Part shown: in pieces, positions 17,225 to 26,130 of the stretch | Layout: each line of letters opens with the position of its first letter | Numbering within the stretch: the first letter of the stretch is position 1 | Origin: Ilumatobacteraceae bacterium | GTDB taxonomy: Bacteria > Actinomycetota > Acidimicrobiia > Acidimicrobiales > Ilumatobacteraceae | Assembly: GCA_018401375.1 (NCBI GenBank) | Contig: JAGYKR010000014.1 | Coordinates: forward strand, 1 to 61,201 | DNA: 61,201 nt | Direction of reading: 5' to 3' | Translations under genes and position numbers: made by a program | The notes under the pieces: model-generated | Told to the model about the DNA's origin: nothing | The model's input: only the letters and a program-made list of their open reading frames with translations | Databases searched by the model: none

Positions 17225-17668
17225 ATGGACTCGACGTTCACTCCCGTGGCGATGACCGATGATCTCGCCGAACTGTTAGCGGCGGCCCGCACTGTGCAGG
17301 CTCGAGCCCACGTGCCGTACTCCCGGTTTAAGGTCGGGGCTGCACTGCGCACCCCAACAGGCAACGTGTACGCCGGATGCAATGTGGAAAACGCGGCGTA
17401 CCCGCAGGGGTGGTGCGCAGAGGCCAGTGCAATCGCCGCGATGGTCAGCGCCGGGGAAACGGCGATTGAGACGATCATGGTGATCTGCGACGGGGAGATG
17501 CTCGGCACCCCGTGTGGCGGGTGCCGACAAAAGATCCGCGAGTTCGCTGCGGCTTCCACGATGATCCATGTGGCCGGCGCCATTGACGACCAAAAGATCG
17601 GCATTCGCACCAGTTACACCATGGACCAACTCCTACCTGACTCGTTCGGACCAGAACACTTGAGTTGA
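17225..17668 (+). CDS. cdd: cytidine deaminase
   Basis: A 147-residue homotetrameric-type cytidine deaminase, which hydrolyses cytidine or deoxycytidine to uridine or deoxyuridine in pyrimidine salvage. The zinc motif is complete: CAEASAI (about residues 67-73, with Cys and the proton-shuttling Glu) and PCGGCRQKI (about 98-106, two Cys). VPYSRFKVGAAL (about 34) and NVENAAYPQGWC bind the nucleoside. ATG 17225 gives a slightly long N-terminus; ATG 17252 (MTDDLAELL) is an alternative. The stop codon lies inside the HspR operator of the downstream dnaK operon. Confidence 0.92.
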   Translation: MDSTFTPVAMTDDLAELLAAARTVQARAHVPYSRFKVGAALRTPTGNVYAGCNVENAAYPQGWCAEASAIAAMVSAGETAIETIMVICDGEMLGTPCGGCRQKIREFAAASTMIHVAGAIDDQKIGIRTSYTMDQLLPDSFGPEHLS

Positions 17669-17679
17669 CCCGACTCAAC
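17659..17679. promoter_or_regulatory. HAIR-type HspR operator upstream of dnaK
   Basis: CTTGAGT-TGACCCG-ACTCAAC matches the actinobacterial HAIR element, CTTGAGT-N7-ACTCAAG, at 13 of 14 arm bases. It overlaps the cdd stop codon and the spacer of the predicted dnaK promoter. A further half site CTCAAG is at 17706-17711. HspR, encoded as the last gene of this operon, is the expected ligand and would repress dnaK until heat shock. Confidence 0.9.
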
Positions 17680-17688
17680 TTTTATGAT
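17660..17688 (+). promoter_or_regulatory. dnaK operon promoter
   Basis: TTGAGT (17660-17665) and TATGAT (17683-17688) are spaced 17 bases apart, which is ideal for a vegetative sigma factor. The -35 hexamer is also the left arm of the HAIR operator, so repressor binding would block polymerase directly. Transcription would begin near 17695, giving a leader of about 70 bases before the AAGGAG site and ATG of dnaK. Confidence 0.7.
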
Positions 17689-17767
17689 TCGTTGGTTGCG
17701 GTTGGCTCAAGAACCCCTATCGTGGGAGCACACCTGTTGATTTCTCCCCACTTATAAGGAGCCCCCA

Positions 17768-19612
17768 ATGCCCAAAGCCGTCGGAATCGACCTCGGCACC
17801 ACCAACTCGGTGGTCTCCGTCCTCGAGGCTGGAGATCCTGTGGTGATCCCCAACTCTGAGGGATCACGCACCACCCCCTCGGTGGTTGCCTTCTCCAAGG
17901 CCGGCGAAGTTCTCGTTGGAGAGGTCGCCAAGCGTCAAGCGATCACCAACCCTGACCGCACCTTCCGCTCCGTTAAGCGCCACATGGGCGAGGACTGGAA
18001 GAGCGATGACATCGACGGCAAGCGCTATACCCCTCAGGAGATTTCCGCTCGCACGCTGATGAAGCTCAAGCGCGACGCCGAGGCCTACCTCGGTGACACC
18101 GTCACCCAAGCCGTGATCACGGTGCCGGCGTACTTTGACGATGCCCAGCGCACCGCCACCAAAGAAGCGGGTCAGATCGCCGGTCTTGAGGTGCTCCGCA
18201 TCATCAACGAGCCCACCGCTGCGGCCCTGGCCTACGGCCTCGACAAGGGGGGCGAGGACGAACTCGTGCTCGTCTTTGACCTCGGTGGCGGCACCTTTGA
18301 CGTGTCGGTGCTCGAAATCGGTGACGGAGTGTTTGAGGTCAAGAGCACCCACGGTGATACCAACCTCGGTGGCGATGACTGGGATCAGCGGATCATCGAT
18401 TGGCTGGTCGCCCAGTTCAAGGCCGCCCACGGCGTGGACCTCGCAGCGGACCGGATGGCCAAACAGCGCCTCCAAGAAGCCGCCGAAAAAGCCAAGATCG
18501 AGCTCTCCCAGGTGCAGCAAACTCAGATCAACCTGCCCTTCATCACCGCCACAGCGGACGGCCCATTGCACCTTGATGAGACGCTGAGCCGCTCCAAATT
18601 CCAAGAGCTGACCGCAGACCTGATCGATCGCTGCCGGACAGCTTTTGAGCAAGCCCTCAAAGATGCCGGTGTGTCAAAGGGCGAACTGAATCACGTGATC
18701 CTCGTGGGCGGGTCCACCCGGATGCCCGCCGTCACCGATCTGGTGCAAAGCCTGACCGGCAAAGAGCCCAACAAGACGGTGAACCCCGACGAAGTGGTAG
18801 CCATCGGTGCCGCCGTTCAAGCGGGCGTGTTGCGCGGTGACGTGAAAGACGTATTGCTGCTCGACGTGACCCCGCTCAGCCTCGGCATCGAGACCAAAGG
18901 TGGCGTGATGACCAAGCTCATCGAACGCAACACCACCATCCCCACCAAGCGCACCGAGGTGTTTACCACCGCTGAAGACATGCAGCCCTCGGTGGAGATT
19001 CATGTGCTCCAAGGTGAGCGCGAGATGGCGAGTTTCAATAAGACGCTCGGCAAGTTCCAGCTCGTGGACCTGCCGCCTGCGCCGCGTGGCGTGCCTCAGA
19101 TTGAGGTCACCTTCGATATCGACGCGAATGGCATCGTGCACGTGTTCGCAAAGGACCGGGCCACCAACAAAGAGCAGTCGATGACCATCACCGGCCAGTC
19201 CACGCTGTCCAAAGACGACATCAACCAGATGGTCAAAGATGCGGAAGCTCATGCCGAGGAAGACCGCAAGCGGCGCGAGGAAGCCGAGATCCGCAACAAC
19301 GCGGATTCCCTCGTGTACCAGACCGAAAAAGTCCTGCGCGAACAGGGCGAGAGCGTCACAGCAGAAGAGCGCGAAGCCGTGGAAGGCCCGCTCGGGGATC
19401 TGAAGAGGGCCCTCGAAGGCAACGACAACGATGCGATCAAAGCTGCGTCGGAGACGTTGATGTCAGTCAGCCAGGCTTTTAGCCAGAAGCTCTATGAGGC
19501 TGCGGCCCGCGACTCTGGCGCTGCTGGTTCTTCAGCTTCTGGTCAAGCCGACGGCGCCGCCGCTGGTGATGACGACATCGTTGACGCTGAAATCGTCGAC
19601 GAGGAGCAGTGA
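17768..19612 (+). CDS. dnaK: chaperone DnaK (Hsp70)
   Basis: A 614-residue Hsp70. The N-terminal ATPase begins [17 protein letters not shown] and contains [42 protein letters not shown] and [15 protein letters not shown]. The substrate domain begins near 380 at [16 protein letters not shown], and the C-terminal lid ends in an acidic tail [12 protein letters not shown]. It folds and refolds proteins with GrpE and DnaJ, encoded immediately downstream. AAGGAG lies six bases before the ATG. Expression should be controlled by HspR through the HAIR site upstream. Confidence 0.98.
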   Translation: MPKAVGIDLGTTNSVVSVLEAGDPVVIPNSEGSRTTPSVVAFSKAGEVLVGEVAKRQAITNPDRTFRSVKRHMGEDWKSDDIDGKRYTPQEISARTLMKLKRDAEAYLGDTVTQAVITVPAYFDDAQRTATKEAGQIAGLEVLRIINEPTAAALAYGLDKGGEDELVLVFDLGGGTFDVSVLEIGDGVFEVKSTHGDTNLGGDDWDQRIIDWLVAQFKAAHGVDLAADRMAKQRLQEAAEKAKIELSQVQQTQINLPFITATADGPLHLDETLSRSKFQELTADLIDRCRTAFEQALKDAGVSKGELNHVILVGGSTRMPAVTDLVQSLTGKEPNKTVNPDEVVAIGAAVQAGVLRGDVKDVLLLDVTPLSLGIETKGGVMTKLIERNTTIPTKRTEVFTTAEDMQPSVEIHVLQGEREMASFNKTLGKFQLVDLPPAPRGVPQIEVTFDIDANGIVHVFAKDRATNKEQSMTITGQSTLSKDDINQMVKDAEAHAEEDRKRREEAEIRNNADSLVYQTEKVLREQGESVTAEEREAVEGPLGDLKRALEGNDNDAIKAASETLMSVSQAFSQKLYEAAARDSGAAGSSASGQADGAAAGDDDIVDAEIVDEEQ

Positions 19613-20217
19613 GCGCGTCGATGAACCCCGAGGGCGCGTCAGGCGAAGAGACTCCTGAATCCTCTGAGATCCCGGAGGGCTTGGCAGATCTCGAGGATCT
19701 GCTTGACGCGATCGAAGGAACGCCGGCATCTGAACAGCCGGAGCCTGGTTCGCTCGAGGCTGAACTCGCCGAACTCGAGGACCTCGAAGCGATGGTGGAA
19801 CATGACATCGCTGAGGTTCTCTCCGAACGCGATCAGTTCAAAGACATCGCGCAGCGTCTACAGGCAGACTTCGATAACTATCGCAAGCGCGCTGCGGTGC
19901 AGCTCGCGGAAGAGGTGGATCGGGCCACCGGCAGATTGGCCCAGGCTTTTTTGCCGGTGCTCGACGCCGCCGAAGCCGCGTACCTGCGGCATCCCGATGA
20001 GGTCGGTCCGCTGCTCAACGTGTTGTTGTCCGAACTCAAAAAGCATGGCCTAGAGACCTTGGATCTGGACGGTCAACCCTTTGATCCCGAAGTAGCCGAA
20101 GCCGTAGCGCATGAGGCCGGCGAAGGTGGCGATATCACCGTGGCCGAAGTCCTGCGCAGTGGGTACCGCTGGAAGGGCAAAACACTTCGGGCCGCCATGG
20201 TGCGGACCTGCGACTGA
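19609..20217 (+). CDS. grpE: nucleotide exchange factor GrpE
   Basis: A 202-residue GrpE from GTG 19609, overlapping the dnaK stop by four bases (GTGA). The first 65 residues are an acidic, low-complexity segment. A long coiled coil follows ([29 protein letters not shown]), then the beta domain with [33 protein letters not shown], the C-terminal GrpE signature. It releases ADP from DnaK. Translational coupling to dnaK is likely from the overlap. Confidence 0.95.
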   Translation: MSASMNPEGASGEETPESSEIPEGLADLEDLLDAIEGTPASEQPEPGSLEAELAELEDLEAMVEHDIAEVLSERDQFKDIAQRLQADFDNYRKRAAVQLAEEVDRATGRLAQAFLPVLDAAEAAYLRHPDEVGPLLNVLLSELKKHGLETLDLDGQPFDPEVAEAVAHEAGEGGDITVAEVLRSGYRWKGKTLRAAMVRTCD

Positions 20218-20231
20218 ACGGCTGACATGCG

Positions 20232-21398
20232 ATGACCGCCCAGAGGGAATGGTACGAAAAGGACTATTACAAGGTCCTCGGCGTGCCTCCCGAAGCCACA
20301 CCCAAAGAGATCACGAAGGCGTATCGCCAACTCGCCCGCAAACTCCACCCCGACCAAAACCCGGGCGACGCTGCAGCCGAGGAGCGCTTCAAAGAGGTCT
20401 CCGCGGCCTATGAGGTGCTCGGTGATATAACCAAACGCACCGAGTATGACGAGGTCCGCCGGCTCGGACCGATGGGCGACGGAGGATTTAGCTTCTCCAC
20501 CGGCGATGGGTCCGGGGACTTCACCGATCTGCTTGGCCAGATGTTTGGTCGGTCCGGTGGCGGCCGGCGTGCCGGCGGGGCCACGATGCGCGGTGTCGGA
20601 CCTCGGCGAGGTGGAGACATCACCACCACGCTGACCCTCGCCTTTGAAGAGGCGGTCACCGGTTTGACCACGCCGTTGCACCTCACCAGTGAGGCCGCAT
20701 GTTCTTCCTGTGGAGGGTCAGGTGCTAGGGCCGGAACCTCAGCCACCACGTGTTCACGCTGTGGTGGCCGCGGCGTAGTGGACGATAACCAAGGCGTGTT
20801 CTCGTTTTCTTCACCCTGTACGGGCTGTCAAGGTCGCGGCTCAATCGTGGAAAACGCGTGCGCAACCTGTCGCGGTTCTGGTACCGAGATCCGCGCCCGC
20901 GAGGTGCAAGCCCGGATCCCTGCTGGGGTGGCTGATGGCCAGACCATCCGACTCAAAGGCCGTGGCGCCCCCGGGCGCAATGGCGGCCCGGCCGGGGATC
21001 TGCTCGTAGAACTTAAAGTCACCCCGCATTCTCGGTTTGGTCGCAGTGGAAACGACCTGACGGTCAGAGTGCCCGTCTCTTACCCCGATCTGGTGCTCGG
21101 CGCAGAGATCTCGGTGCCCACCCTCACCGGGGACCCGGTGCGGCTCCGCCTGGCCCCCGGCACCAATAGTGGTTCACGGCATCGGGTACGTAATAGGGGC
21201 ATCACCACCACCACTCGGAGTTCGGGTACGGTGACGGGTGACCTGATTGTGACCGTGGAAGTGGATATCCCGAAGAACCTCTCAGAGGAGGTGCGTCTGG
21301 CCGTGGAAGAACTTGCTCACACAATGGATCCCTCCCGCCGGCCAGCGCCGTCCGAAGGCGCCGTCTCCACCGATTCCCCGGCGGGCGGCACGGAGTAG
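20232..21398 (+). CDS. dnaJ: co-chaperone DnaJ, type I
   Basis: A 388-residue DnaJ. The J domain (residues 5-75) has [15 protein letters not shown] and the HPD triad in [10 protein letters not shown] glycine/phenylalanine-rich linker follows. The zinc region contains four CxxCxGxG-type repeats: [24 protein letters not shown] and CATCRGSG. The C-terminal substrate domains follow ([21 protein letters not shown]). It delivers substrates to DnaK and stimulates its ATPase. The gene starts 14 bases after grpE and its stop directly abuts the hspR start. Confidence 0.96.
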   Translation: MTAQREWYEKDYYKVLGVPPEATPKEITKAYRQLARKLHPDQNPGDAAAEERFKEVSAAYEVLGDITKRTEYDEVRRLGPMGDGGFSFSTGDGSGDFTDLLGQMFGRSGGGRRAGGATMRGVGPRRGGDITTTLTLAFEEAVTGLTTPLHLTSEAACSSCGGSGARAGTSATTCSRCGGRGVVDDNQGVFSFSSPCTGCQGRGSIVENACATCRGSGTEIRAREVQARIPAGVADGQTIRLKGRGAPGRNGGPAGDLLVELKVTPHSRFGRSGNDLTVRVPVSYPDLVLGAEISVPTLTGDPVRLRLAPGTNSGSRHRVRNRGITTTTRSSGTVTGDLIVTVEVDIPKNLSEEVRLAVEELAHTMDPSRRPAPSEGAVSTDSPAGGTE

Positions 21399-21788
21399 GT
21401 GACCGTCATGGAGCAGCGTCGTGCCCGAGCGGTCTATGTGATCTCGGTAGCTGCCGAACTCGCCGGCATGCACCCGCAGACCTTGCGGATCTACGAACGC
21501 CGCGGCTTAGTGCAGCCGGCACGCACCCAAGGTGGGAACCGTCGCTATAGCGACAACGACATCGAGACCCTGCGCCGTATCTCCGAACTCGCCGAACAGG
21601 GCCTGAACCTCGAGGGCATTAAGCGTGTGATGGAACTCGAAATCGAAAACGCCGAGTTACGAATCGAGCTCGAACGAGCCCAACGCATCGCAGAACGCGC
21701 CCCCGAACGTCCACGCAACGAACTCGTGCCGCTTCGCCAAGCCGTGGCGATCTTTGGCGAACGCCCGCGGATCTTCCAACGCGACTGA
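21399..21788 (+). CDS. hspR: heat-shock repressor HspR (MerR family)
   Basis: A 129-residue MerR-family regulator. The winged helix (residues 7-75) reads YVISVAAELAGMHPQTLRIYERRGLV, then GGNRRYSDNDIETLRRISELAEQGLNLEGIKRVMELE. A coiled coil of about 45 residues follows. HspR represses dnaK operons by binding HAIR sites, with DnaK acting as co-repressor in characterised actinobacteria. The start is GTG 21399, directly at the dnaJ stop, or ATG 21408. Because it is the last gene of the operon that it controls, the circuit is a negative feedback loop; the clpB upstream region at 50954 has a second plausible site. Confidence 0.93.
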   Translation: MTVMEQRRARAVYVISVAAELAGMHPQTLRIYERRGLVQPARTQGGNRRYSDNDIETLRRISELAEQGLNLEGIKRVMELEIENAELRIELERAQRIAERAPERPRNELVPLRQAVAIFGERPRIFQRD

Positions 21789-21900
21789 CCTGCTGGTGAA
21801 GGTGTGAATGGGGCATCGTGGGTCGTTTAGAGACCCTGCCCAGCAAATGATACGTTGGCTCCTCCGAGCATGAGGCTCTACAAGTAAGGGGGAGTACCTA

Positions 21901-23067
21901 ATGAAAAGTTCCCGCACGATGGTTCGTCGCGCGTTGGCACTGTTTGTCGTCAGTGGCTTGACCATTGCGGCCTGCGGAGGCGACGACGACGCCAGTCCGG
22001 TGACCGCGCCGTCTGCCGACACGAGCGATGTTGCTCAGACTCGCGTTGATTTTTTCCGTCAGACGGCGAGTGACTTGCCGTTCAGCGAGCCGATCACCGA
22101 CGTAGCAGCTGGCAAGACATTGTTTTATGTTCAGTGCAGCGTGCCGGTGTGCGCCGAGATTGCGATTGGCGTCGAGGCAGCCGCCGCAGCTATCGGCTGG
22201 GAGTTCAAGACCGTGTCGCATCAAGACACCCCTGACACGGTGGCCTCAGCATTTGATACAGCAATCGCCGCCAACCCTGACGTGGTGCTATCGAGTGGCA
22301 ACCCGCGTGAATGGTTTGAGCCGCAGCTCGCAACATTGGCGGCTGCCGGCGTACCAGTGATCGGTTGGTCAATGCCTGAGGGATATGAGCCCGGTGATGG
22401 CATTTCCGTGAACCTGCTCACCGCCGACGACTACTACTTCTACGGAGTGTTGATGGCTGACTATGCAGCCGTCACGTCCACGAGTAAGAACCTGCTGTTT
22501 GTGGGTCTGCCTGTGTTCCCGGTGCTGTCGCTGGTACAGCAGGGTTTTACGGACGAGATCGCCCGCGTATGCCCTGACTGCACGGTGGACGTCATGGAAG
22601 CGGCTTTGACCGACCTAGGCGTGAACCTGCCCGGTCAGATCGTGTCAAAACTGCAGGCCAATCCAGAGCTTGACTTCATCACCTACGCCTTCGGAGGCAT
22701 GCTCTTTGGTGTTCCTGAAGCTATTGAAGCGGCCGGTCTTGCCGATCGCTCACAGGCCATTTCGCAGGCTGGTGGTCTGTTGAACTTCGGTCTGATCGCT
22801 AACGGCCAGCACCAGGTGGCTGAGGTTGCTTTGGCATCAGAACTGCTCGGATGGCGCGCTGTTGATGCCGCTGCCCGAGTCCTCGCCGGACAAGGCCCCG
22901 GCTCGGCAACACCTCCGACCGAAGCAGCATTAGACGGTTACCCAGACATTTTGGTCAACGGTCTGCCGCTGCAGATCGTCGAGGCTTCAACCATCGCCGA
23001 TCCCAGTTCGTTGTGGCCCGGAGTGGATGGCTTTGAGGCCAAGTTCCGTGCTCTCTGGGGGAAGTGA
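21901..23067 (+). CDS. sugar-type ABC transporter substrate-binding lipoprotein
   Basis: A 388-residue exported lipoprotein. The signal peptide has a basic start, a hydrophobic core and the lipobox LTIAAC, with the acylated cysteine at residue 25 followed by GGDDD. The rest matches the type 1 periplasmic-binding (ribose/LacI-like) fold: GKTLFYVQCSVPVCAEIAIGVE, DTAIAANPDVVLSSG, AAGVPVIGWSMPEG. The start is ATG 21901 behind AAGGGGGAG. It is the first gene of the importer and of the whole catabolic cluster. The ligand is not evident; family members bind sugars but also purine nucleosides, autoinducers and other small polar compounds. Confidence 0.85.
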   Translation: MKSSRTMVRRALALFVVSGLTIAACGGDDDASPVTAPSADTSDVAQTRVDFFRQTASDLPFSEPITDVAAGKTLFYVQCSVPVCAEIAIGVEAAAAAIGWEFKTVSHQDTPDTVASAFDTAIAANPDVVLSSGNPREWFEPQLATLAAAGVPVIGWSMPEGYEPGDGISVNLLTADDYYFYGVLMADYAAVTSTSKNLLFVGLPVFPVLSLVQQGFTDEIARVCPDCTVDVMEAALTDLGVNLPGQIVSKLQANPELDFITYAFGGMLFGVPEAIEAAGLADRSQAISQAGGLLNFGLIANGQHQVAEVALASELLGWRAVDAAARVLAGQGPGSATPPTEAALDGYPDILVNGLPLQIVEASTIADPSSLWPGVDGFEAKFRALWGK

Positions 23068-23082
23068 CCGGTTTGCTCGTCC

Positions 23083-24852
23083 ATGAGCCGTGACGTAACT
23101 GCACGGCAGGGCCGGGTCGTCGATAGTGACGACCCGGCCCCGTTGTTGGAGATCCGATCCCTGTCTAAGACATACCCCGGGCAAGTTGCGTTGTCCGAGG
23201 CTCATCTCCAGGTCCGTCCTGGGGAGGTGCATGCGCTTGTCGGCCAGAACGGGTCAGGTAAGTCAACCCTGATCAAACTGCTCGCCGGATACGTGGCTGC
23301 CGATCACGGCAGCGAGGTATTGCTCGAAGGTGATCTGGTTGACTTGTGGCATCTCGATGCGGACCGAAGAAGCCGGATCCGTATCGTCCACCAGGATCTA
23401 GGCCTGGTGCCTAGTTTATCCACCATCGAGAACCTGGGTCTGGGCCGTGGCTACGACACCGGTGCGTTCGGTCGTATCAAGTGGCGTCATGAGGCGCGTC
23501 GGGCTCAAGATGCATTGACGAGGTTCGGCCTCGCCCCCGACGTCCGTCAACCCTTGGGGGCCCTGACCCCGGCCGAACAGGCTGCAGTGGCCATCGTGCG
23601 GGCGATGCAGGACTGGGATTCAGAGCATCCTGGACTGCTGATCCTCGACGAACCCACGGCGTCGCTGAACCGCGGGGAGGTTGACGCGTTGTTCCGCGAG
23701 GTGCGACGACTCGTGGACCAGGGTGCAGGTGTTCTCTTCGTGAGCCACATTTTGGACGAGGTGTTGACGCTGGCAGACCGGGTCACGGTGTTGCGCGACG
23801 GCAAGGTTGTGGCCGCAGGGATCCCTACCAGCTCGTTAGACGAGCGTCAGTTGATCCAGTTGATCGTAGGTCGACCCGTTGACGAGTTATACGCCACCTC
23901 AGGTCATCGCACAGGCCGCCCGGTGCTCGAAGCCGAAATGTTGTTTGGGATTTCGTTGCGCGGGGTGTCGCTGAAGGTGCATGCCGGAGAGGTGCTGGGC
24001 ATCGCCGGGTTAGTGGGATCAGGACGCGACGAGATTGCTGGTTCGTTGTTTGGGGCGACACCTCGCTTCGCCGGCAAAGTGCTGGTGGATAAGGTCAAGG
24101 TCTTCGCATCTCCGCGCGACGGCCTGAGAGCGGGCATGGCGCTGGTCCCTGCGGATCGGAAGCATTTGGGACTGGATCTGGAGGATCGGCTTTATGAACA
24201 TGTGCCCCTCCCTCAGTTGTCCACGGTCAGCGGTCGCATCCGCCTGAACCACCGCCAAGCGCGAGATGCTGCTGAGGAATGGTCGCGTCGCTTTGACGTA
24301 CAACCGCTGGCACTCGACCGTCGGATGGCGAAGTTCTCCGGCGGTAATCAGCAAAAAGCAGTCCTCGCACGATGGATGCGGACCGATCCCAAGGTGCTGT
24401 TACTCGACGAACCCACCCAAGGTGTGGACATCGGTGCCAAAGCCGCCATCTATGAGGCCATCGCTCAGACCGCAGAGTCGGGTACTGCAGTGCTCGTCGC
24501 CTCTTCGGACGCCGAGGAACTAGTGCACGTGTGCGACCGTGTGCTGGTTTTGCGCGCCGGGATGCTGGCCGCTGAACTGTCGGGCTCGTCAATGACCGAA
24601 GAACGTGTGGTGGCTGAAACACTGGGCGCCACCTCCAATCGCAAGATGATGCGGATCGCTCACCGTGAAGTACACACCCGCGTCGTCAAATCAACCGCCG
24701 ACCTTCCGCCGACCCCGACCGCGGACCAGGATTTTCAAGACGACACGACATCGGTACCCGTCACCCCAGTACGTTCAGGTCGGTTCGCCCAATGGACCGA
24801 ACGCGCTCGCCGTTGGTCGGATCGGCGCCGTCCCGGAAGGAACAACACGTGA
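23083..24852 (+). CDS. sugar-type ABC transporter ATP-binding protein (RbsA-like, two ATPase domains)
   Basis: A 589-residue double ATPase. Domain 1 has Walker A VGQNGSGKSTLIKLLAG (about 50) and LLILDEPTASLNRGEV as Walker B. Its signature loop is diverged (ALTPAEQAAVAIVRA instead of LSVGQQ). Domain 2 has the degenerate Walker A GLVGSGRDEIAGSLFG typical of RbsA/MglA proteins, FSGGNQQKAVLARWM as signature and VLLLDEPTQGVDIGAK. The C-terminal 75 residues are basic and unusual. ATG 23083 is the longest start, but the sequence between it and PLLEIRSLSKTYPGQ contains a 13-bp perfect hairpin (23109-23140), so translation may begin later, for example at TTG 23143 or TTG 23146. Confidence 0.88.
   Translation: MSRDVTARQGRVVDSDDPAPLLEIRSLSKTYPGQVALSEAHLQVRPGEVHALVGQNGSGKSTLIKLLAGYVAADHGSEVLLEGDLVDLWHLDADRRSRIRIVHQDLGLVPSLSTIENLGLGRGYDTGAFGRIKWRHEARRAQDALTRFGLAPDVRQPLGALTPAEQAAVAIVRAMQDWDSEHPGLLILDEPTASLNRGEVDALFREVRRLVDQGAGVLFVSHILDEVLTLADRVTVLRDGKVVAAGIPTSSLDERQLIQLIVGRPVDELYATSGHRTGRPVLEAEMLFGISLRGVSLKVHAGEVLGIAGLVGSGRDEIAGSLFGATPRFAGKVLVDKVKVFASPRDGLRAGMALVPADRKHLGLDLEDRLYEHVPLPQLSTVSGRIRLNHRQARDAAEEWSRRFDVQPLALDRRMAKFSGGNQQKAVLARWMRTDPKVLLLDEPTQGVDIGAKAAIYEAIAQTAESGTAVLVASSDAEELVHVCDRVLVLRAGMLAAELSGSSMTEERVVAETLGATSNRKMMRIAHREVHTRVVKSTADLPPTPTADQDFQDDTTSVPVTPVRSGRFAQWTERARRWSDRRRPGRNNT
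23109..23140 (+). terminator. 13-bp hairpin between binding-protein and ATPase genes (possible attenuator)
   Basis: GGGCCGGGTCGTC (23109-23121) pairs perfectly with GACGACCCGGCCC (23128-23140) around a six-base loop. It lies 42 bases after the binding-protein stop. There is no strong U tract. Such a hairpin commonly lowers transcription of transporter subunits relative to the binding protein, or protects the upstream mRNA end. Confidence 0.65.
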
Positions 24853-26093
24853 AAGTCGACGAGCGCACCCGCGAAGTGCGAACCAGAAAGGTGATGGATA
24901 AACACCCAATCACCCGACGTCCGCGCGTTCGCGAGAAAAGAGTTGAGCGTTCTAAGCGCATCGACAGTCGCTTTGATACCCGGCGCTCACCGTTCAAATG
25001 GCGCAAACTGCATCCCCGTAACATCGGGGTGCTCTACTTGTACGCCCTGACCTGGATGGTCTTTTTGGCCTGGGTGCCCGACACGTGGACGAGCTGGCTC
25101 ACCCACCGTTCGGTGTTGAACCAAAACGCCATCTTGGTGGTCGCGGCGCTGGGTTTGCTGGTTCCGCTGGCCGCCGGAGTGTTCGATCTCTCTATTGGGG
25201 CCACCATTTCGGTTGGCGCCGTGTTGAGCGGTTGGATGATGGTGGAACAGCAATGGCCGGTGCCCGTGGCCATCGTGTTCGCGTTATGTGCTGGCGTGTT
25301 GATCGGTGCCGTTAACGGTTTCCTGATTGTGAAAATACGGATCGACTCGTTTATCGCCACACTCGGCATGAGTTCGGTGTTGGCGGCGTTCACCGTGTGG
25401 CTGTCAAAGAATCGGTCAATCCTGGGTTTCCCGCCCTCGTTCCGGCGGGTGGCTCAGCCTTTCGCATGGAGTCTGAACACCACGGTCTTGATCGCAATCG
25501 TGGTGGCCTTTGCGTTGTGGTTTGTGTTGGAACATACGGCGCTGGGCCGCTACCTGTTCGCTACAGGCGGCGCCAAAGACGCCGCTCGCCTGGCCGGTGT
25601 GCAAACGGACCGCTATGTGTGGGGAGCCATGATCGTGTCGGCCACCACAGCCAGTGGCGCCGGGGTGCTACTGGCCGCCCAGTTTGGTTCCACCCAGTCC
25701 CAATCCGGCACCCCCTATCTGCTGCCAGCATTTGCCGCAGCATTTTTGGGTTCCACCCAGTTCAAACAGCGTTTTAACGTGGTGGGCACCGTGTTGGCGG
25801 TGGTAGTGCTGCAAAGCGGGGTCAAAGGCTTGCAGTTGGCCGGGGTCGGTTCCACGTGGGTGGAAAGCCTGTTCTTTGGTGTGGCCTTGATCGTGGCGGT
25901 GGGGTTGTCATCATTCAAACGGCGTGTGCACGGTGGCCAACGTCGCTGGTGGAGACGTGAAGAGAGCGGGCCCGAATATTTCCTTGGTCGCCTGCTGCGT
26001 TGGGGTACCCCGAAGTCAGACAACTCGCTGTCCAATGCCCAACAGTGGTGGTACGACCCGTCCGACAAAGAAGGGCATCACCTCAAGCCATGA
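24849..26093 (+). CDS. sugar-type ABC transporter permease (RbsC-like)
   Basis: A 414-residue permease starting at GTG 24849, overlapping the ATPase stop by four bases (GTGA). A very basic 50-residue N-terminus precedes about nine membrane helices. Family features are LLVPLAAGVFDLSIGATISVG (helix 3), GAVNGFLIVKIRIDSFIATLGM and the GGAKDAARLAGVQTDR loop, where the EAA-like contact with the ATPase lies. The basic N-terminal and soluble C-terminal extensions (about 65 residues with RRRWW) are longer than in E. coli RbsC (about 320 residues). It forms the membrane channel of the importer with the two preceding genes. Confidence 0.88.
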   Translation: MKVDERTREVRTRKVMDKHPITRRPRVREKRVERSKRIDSRFDTRRSPFKWRKLHPRNIGVLYLYALTWMVFLAWVPDTWTSWLTHRSVLNQNAILVVAALGLLVPLAAGVFDLSIGATISVGAVLSGWMMVEQQWPVPVAIVFALCAGVLIGAVNGFLIVKIRIDSFIATLGMSSVLAAFTVWLSKNRSILGFPPSFRRVAQPFAWSLNTTVLIAIVVAFALWFVLEHTALGRYLFATGGAKDAARLAGVQTDRYVWGAMIVSATTASGAGVLLAAQFGSTQSQSGTPYLLPAFAAAFLGSTQFKQRFNVVGTVLAVVVLQSGVKGLQLAGVGSTWVESLFFGVALIVAVGLSSFKRRVHGGQRRWWRREESGPEYFLGRLLRWGTPKSDNSLSNAQQWWYDPSDKEGHHLKP

Positions 26094-26130
26094 GCCCAAC
26101 CGACTGCGATGAACTCCGGAGGAACAAAGA

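Noticed and set aside
17864..18652. Long open frame on the minus strand opposite dnaK (also 18674-19252)
   Set aside because: These are typical mirror frames of a GC-rich conserved gene; there is no ribosome-binding site and no family resemblance, while dnaK is certain.
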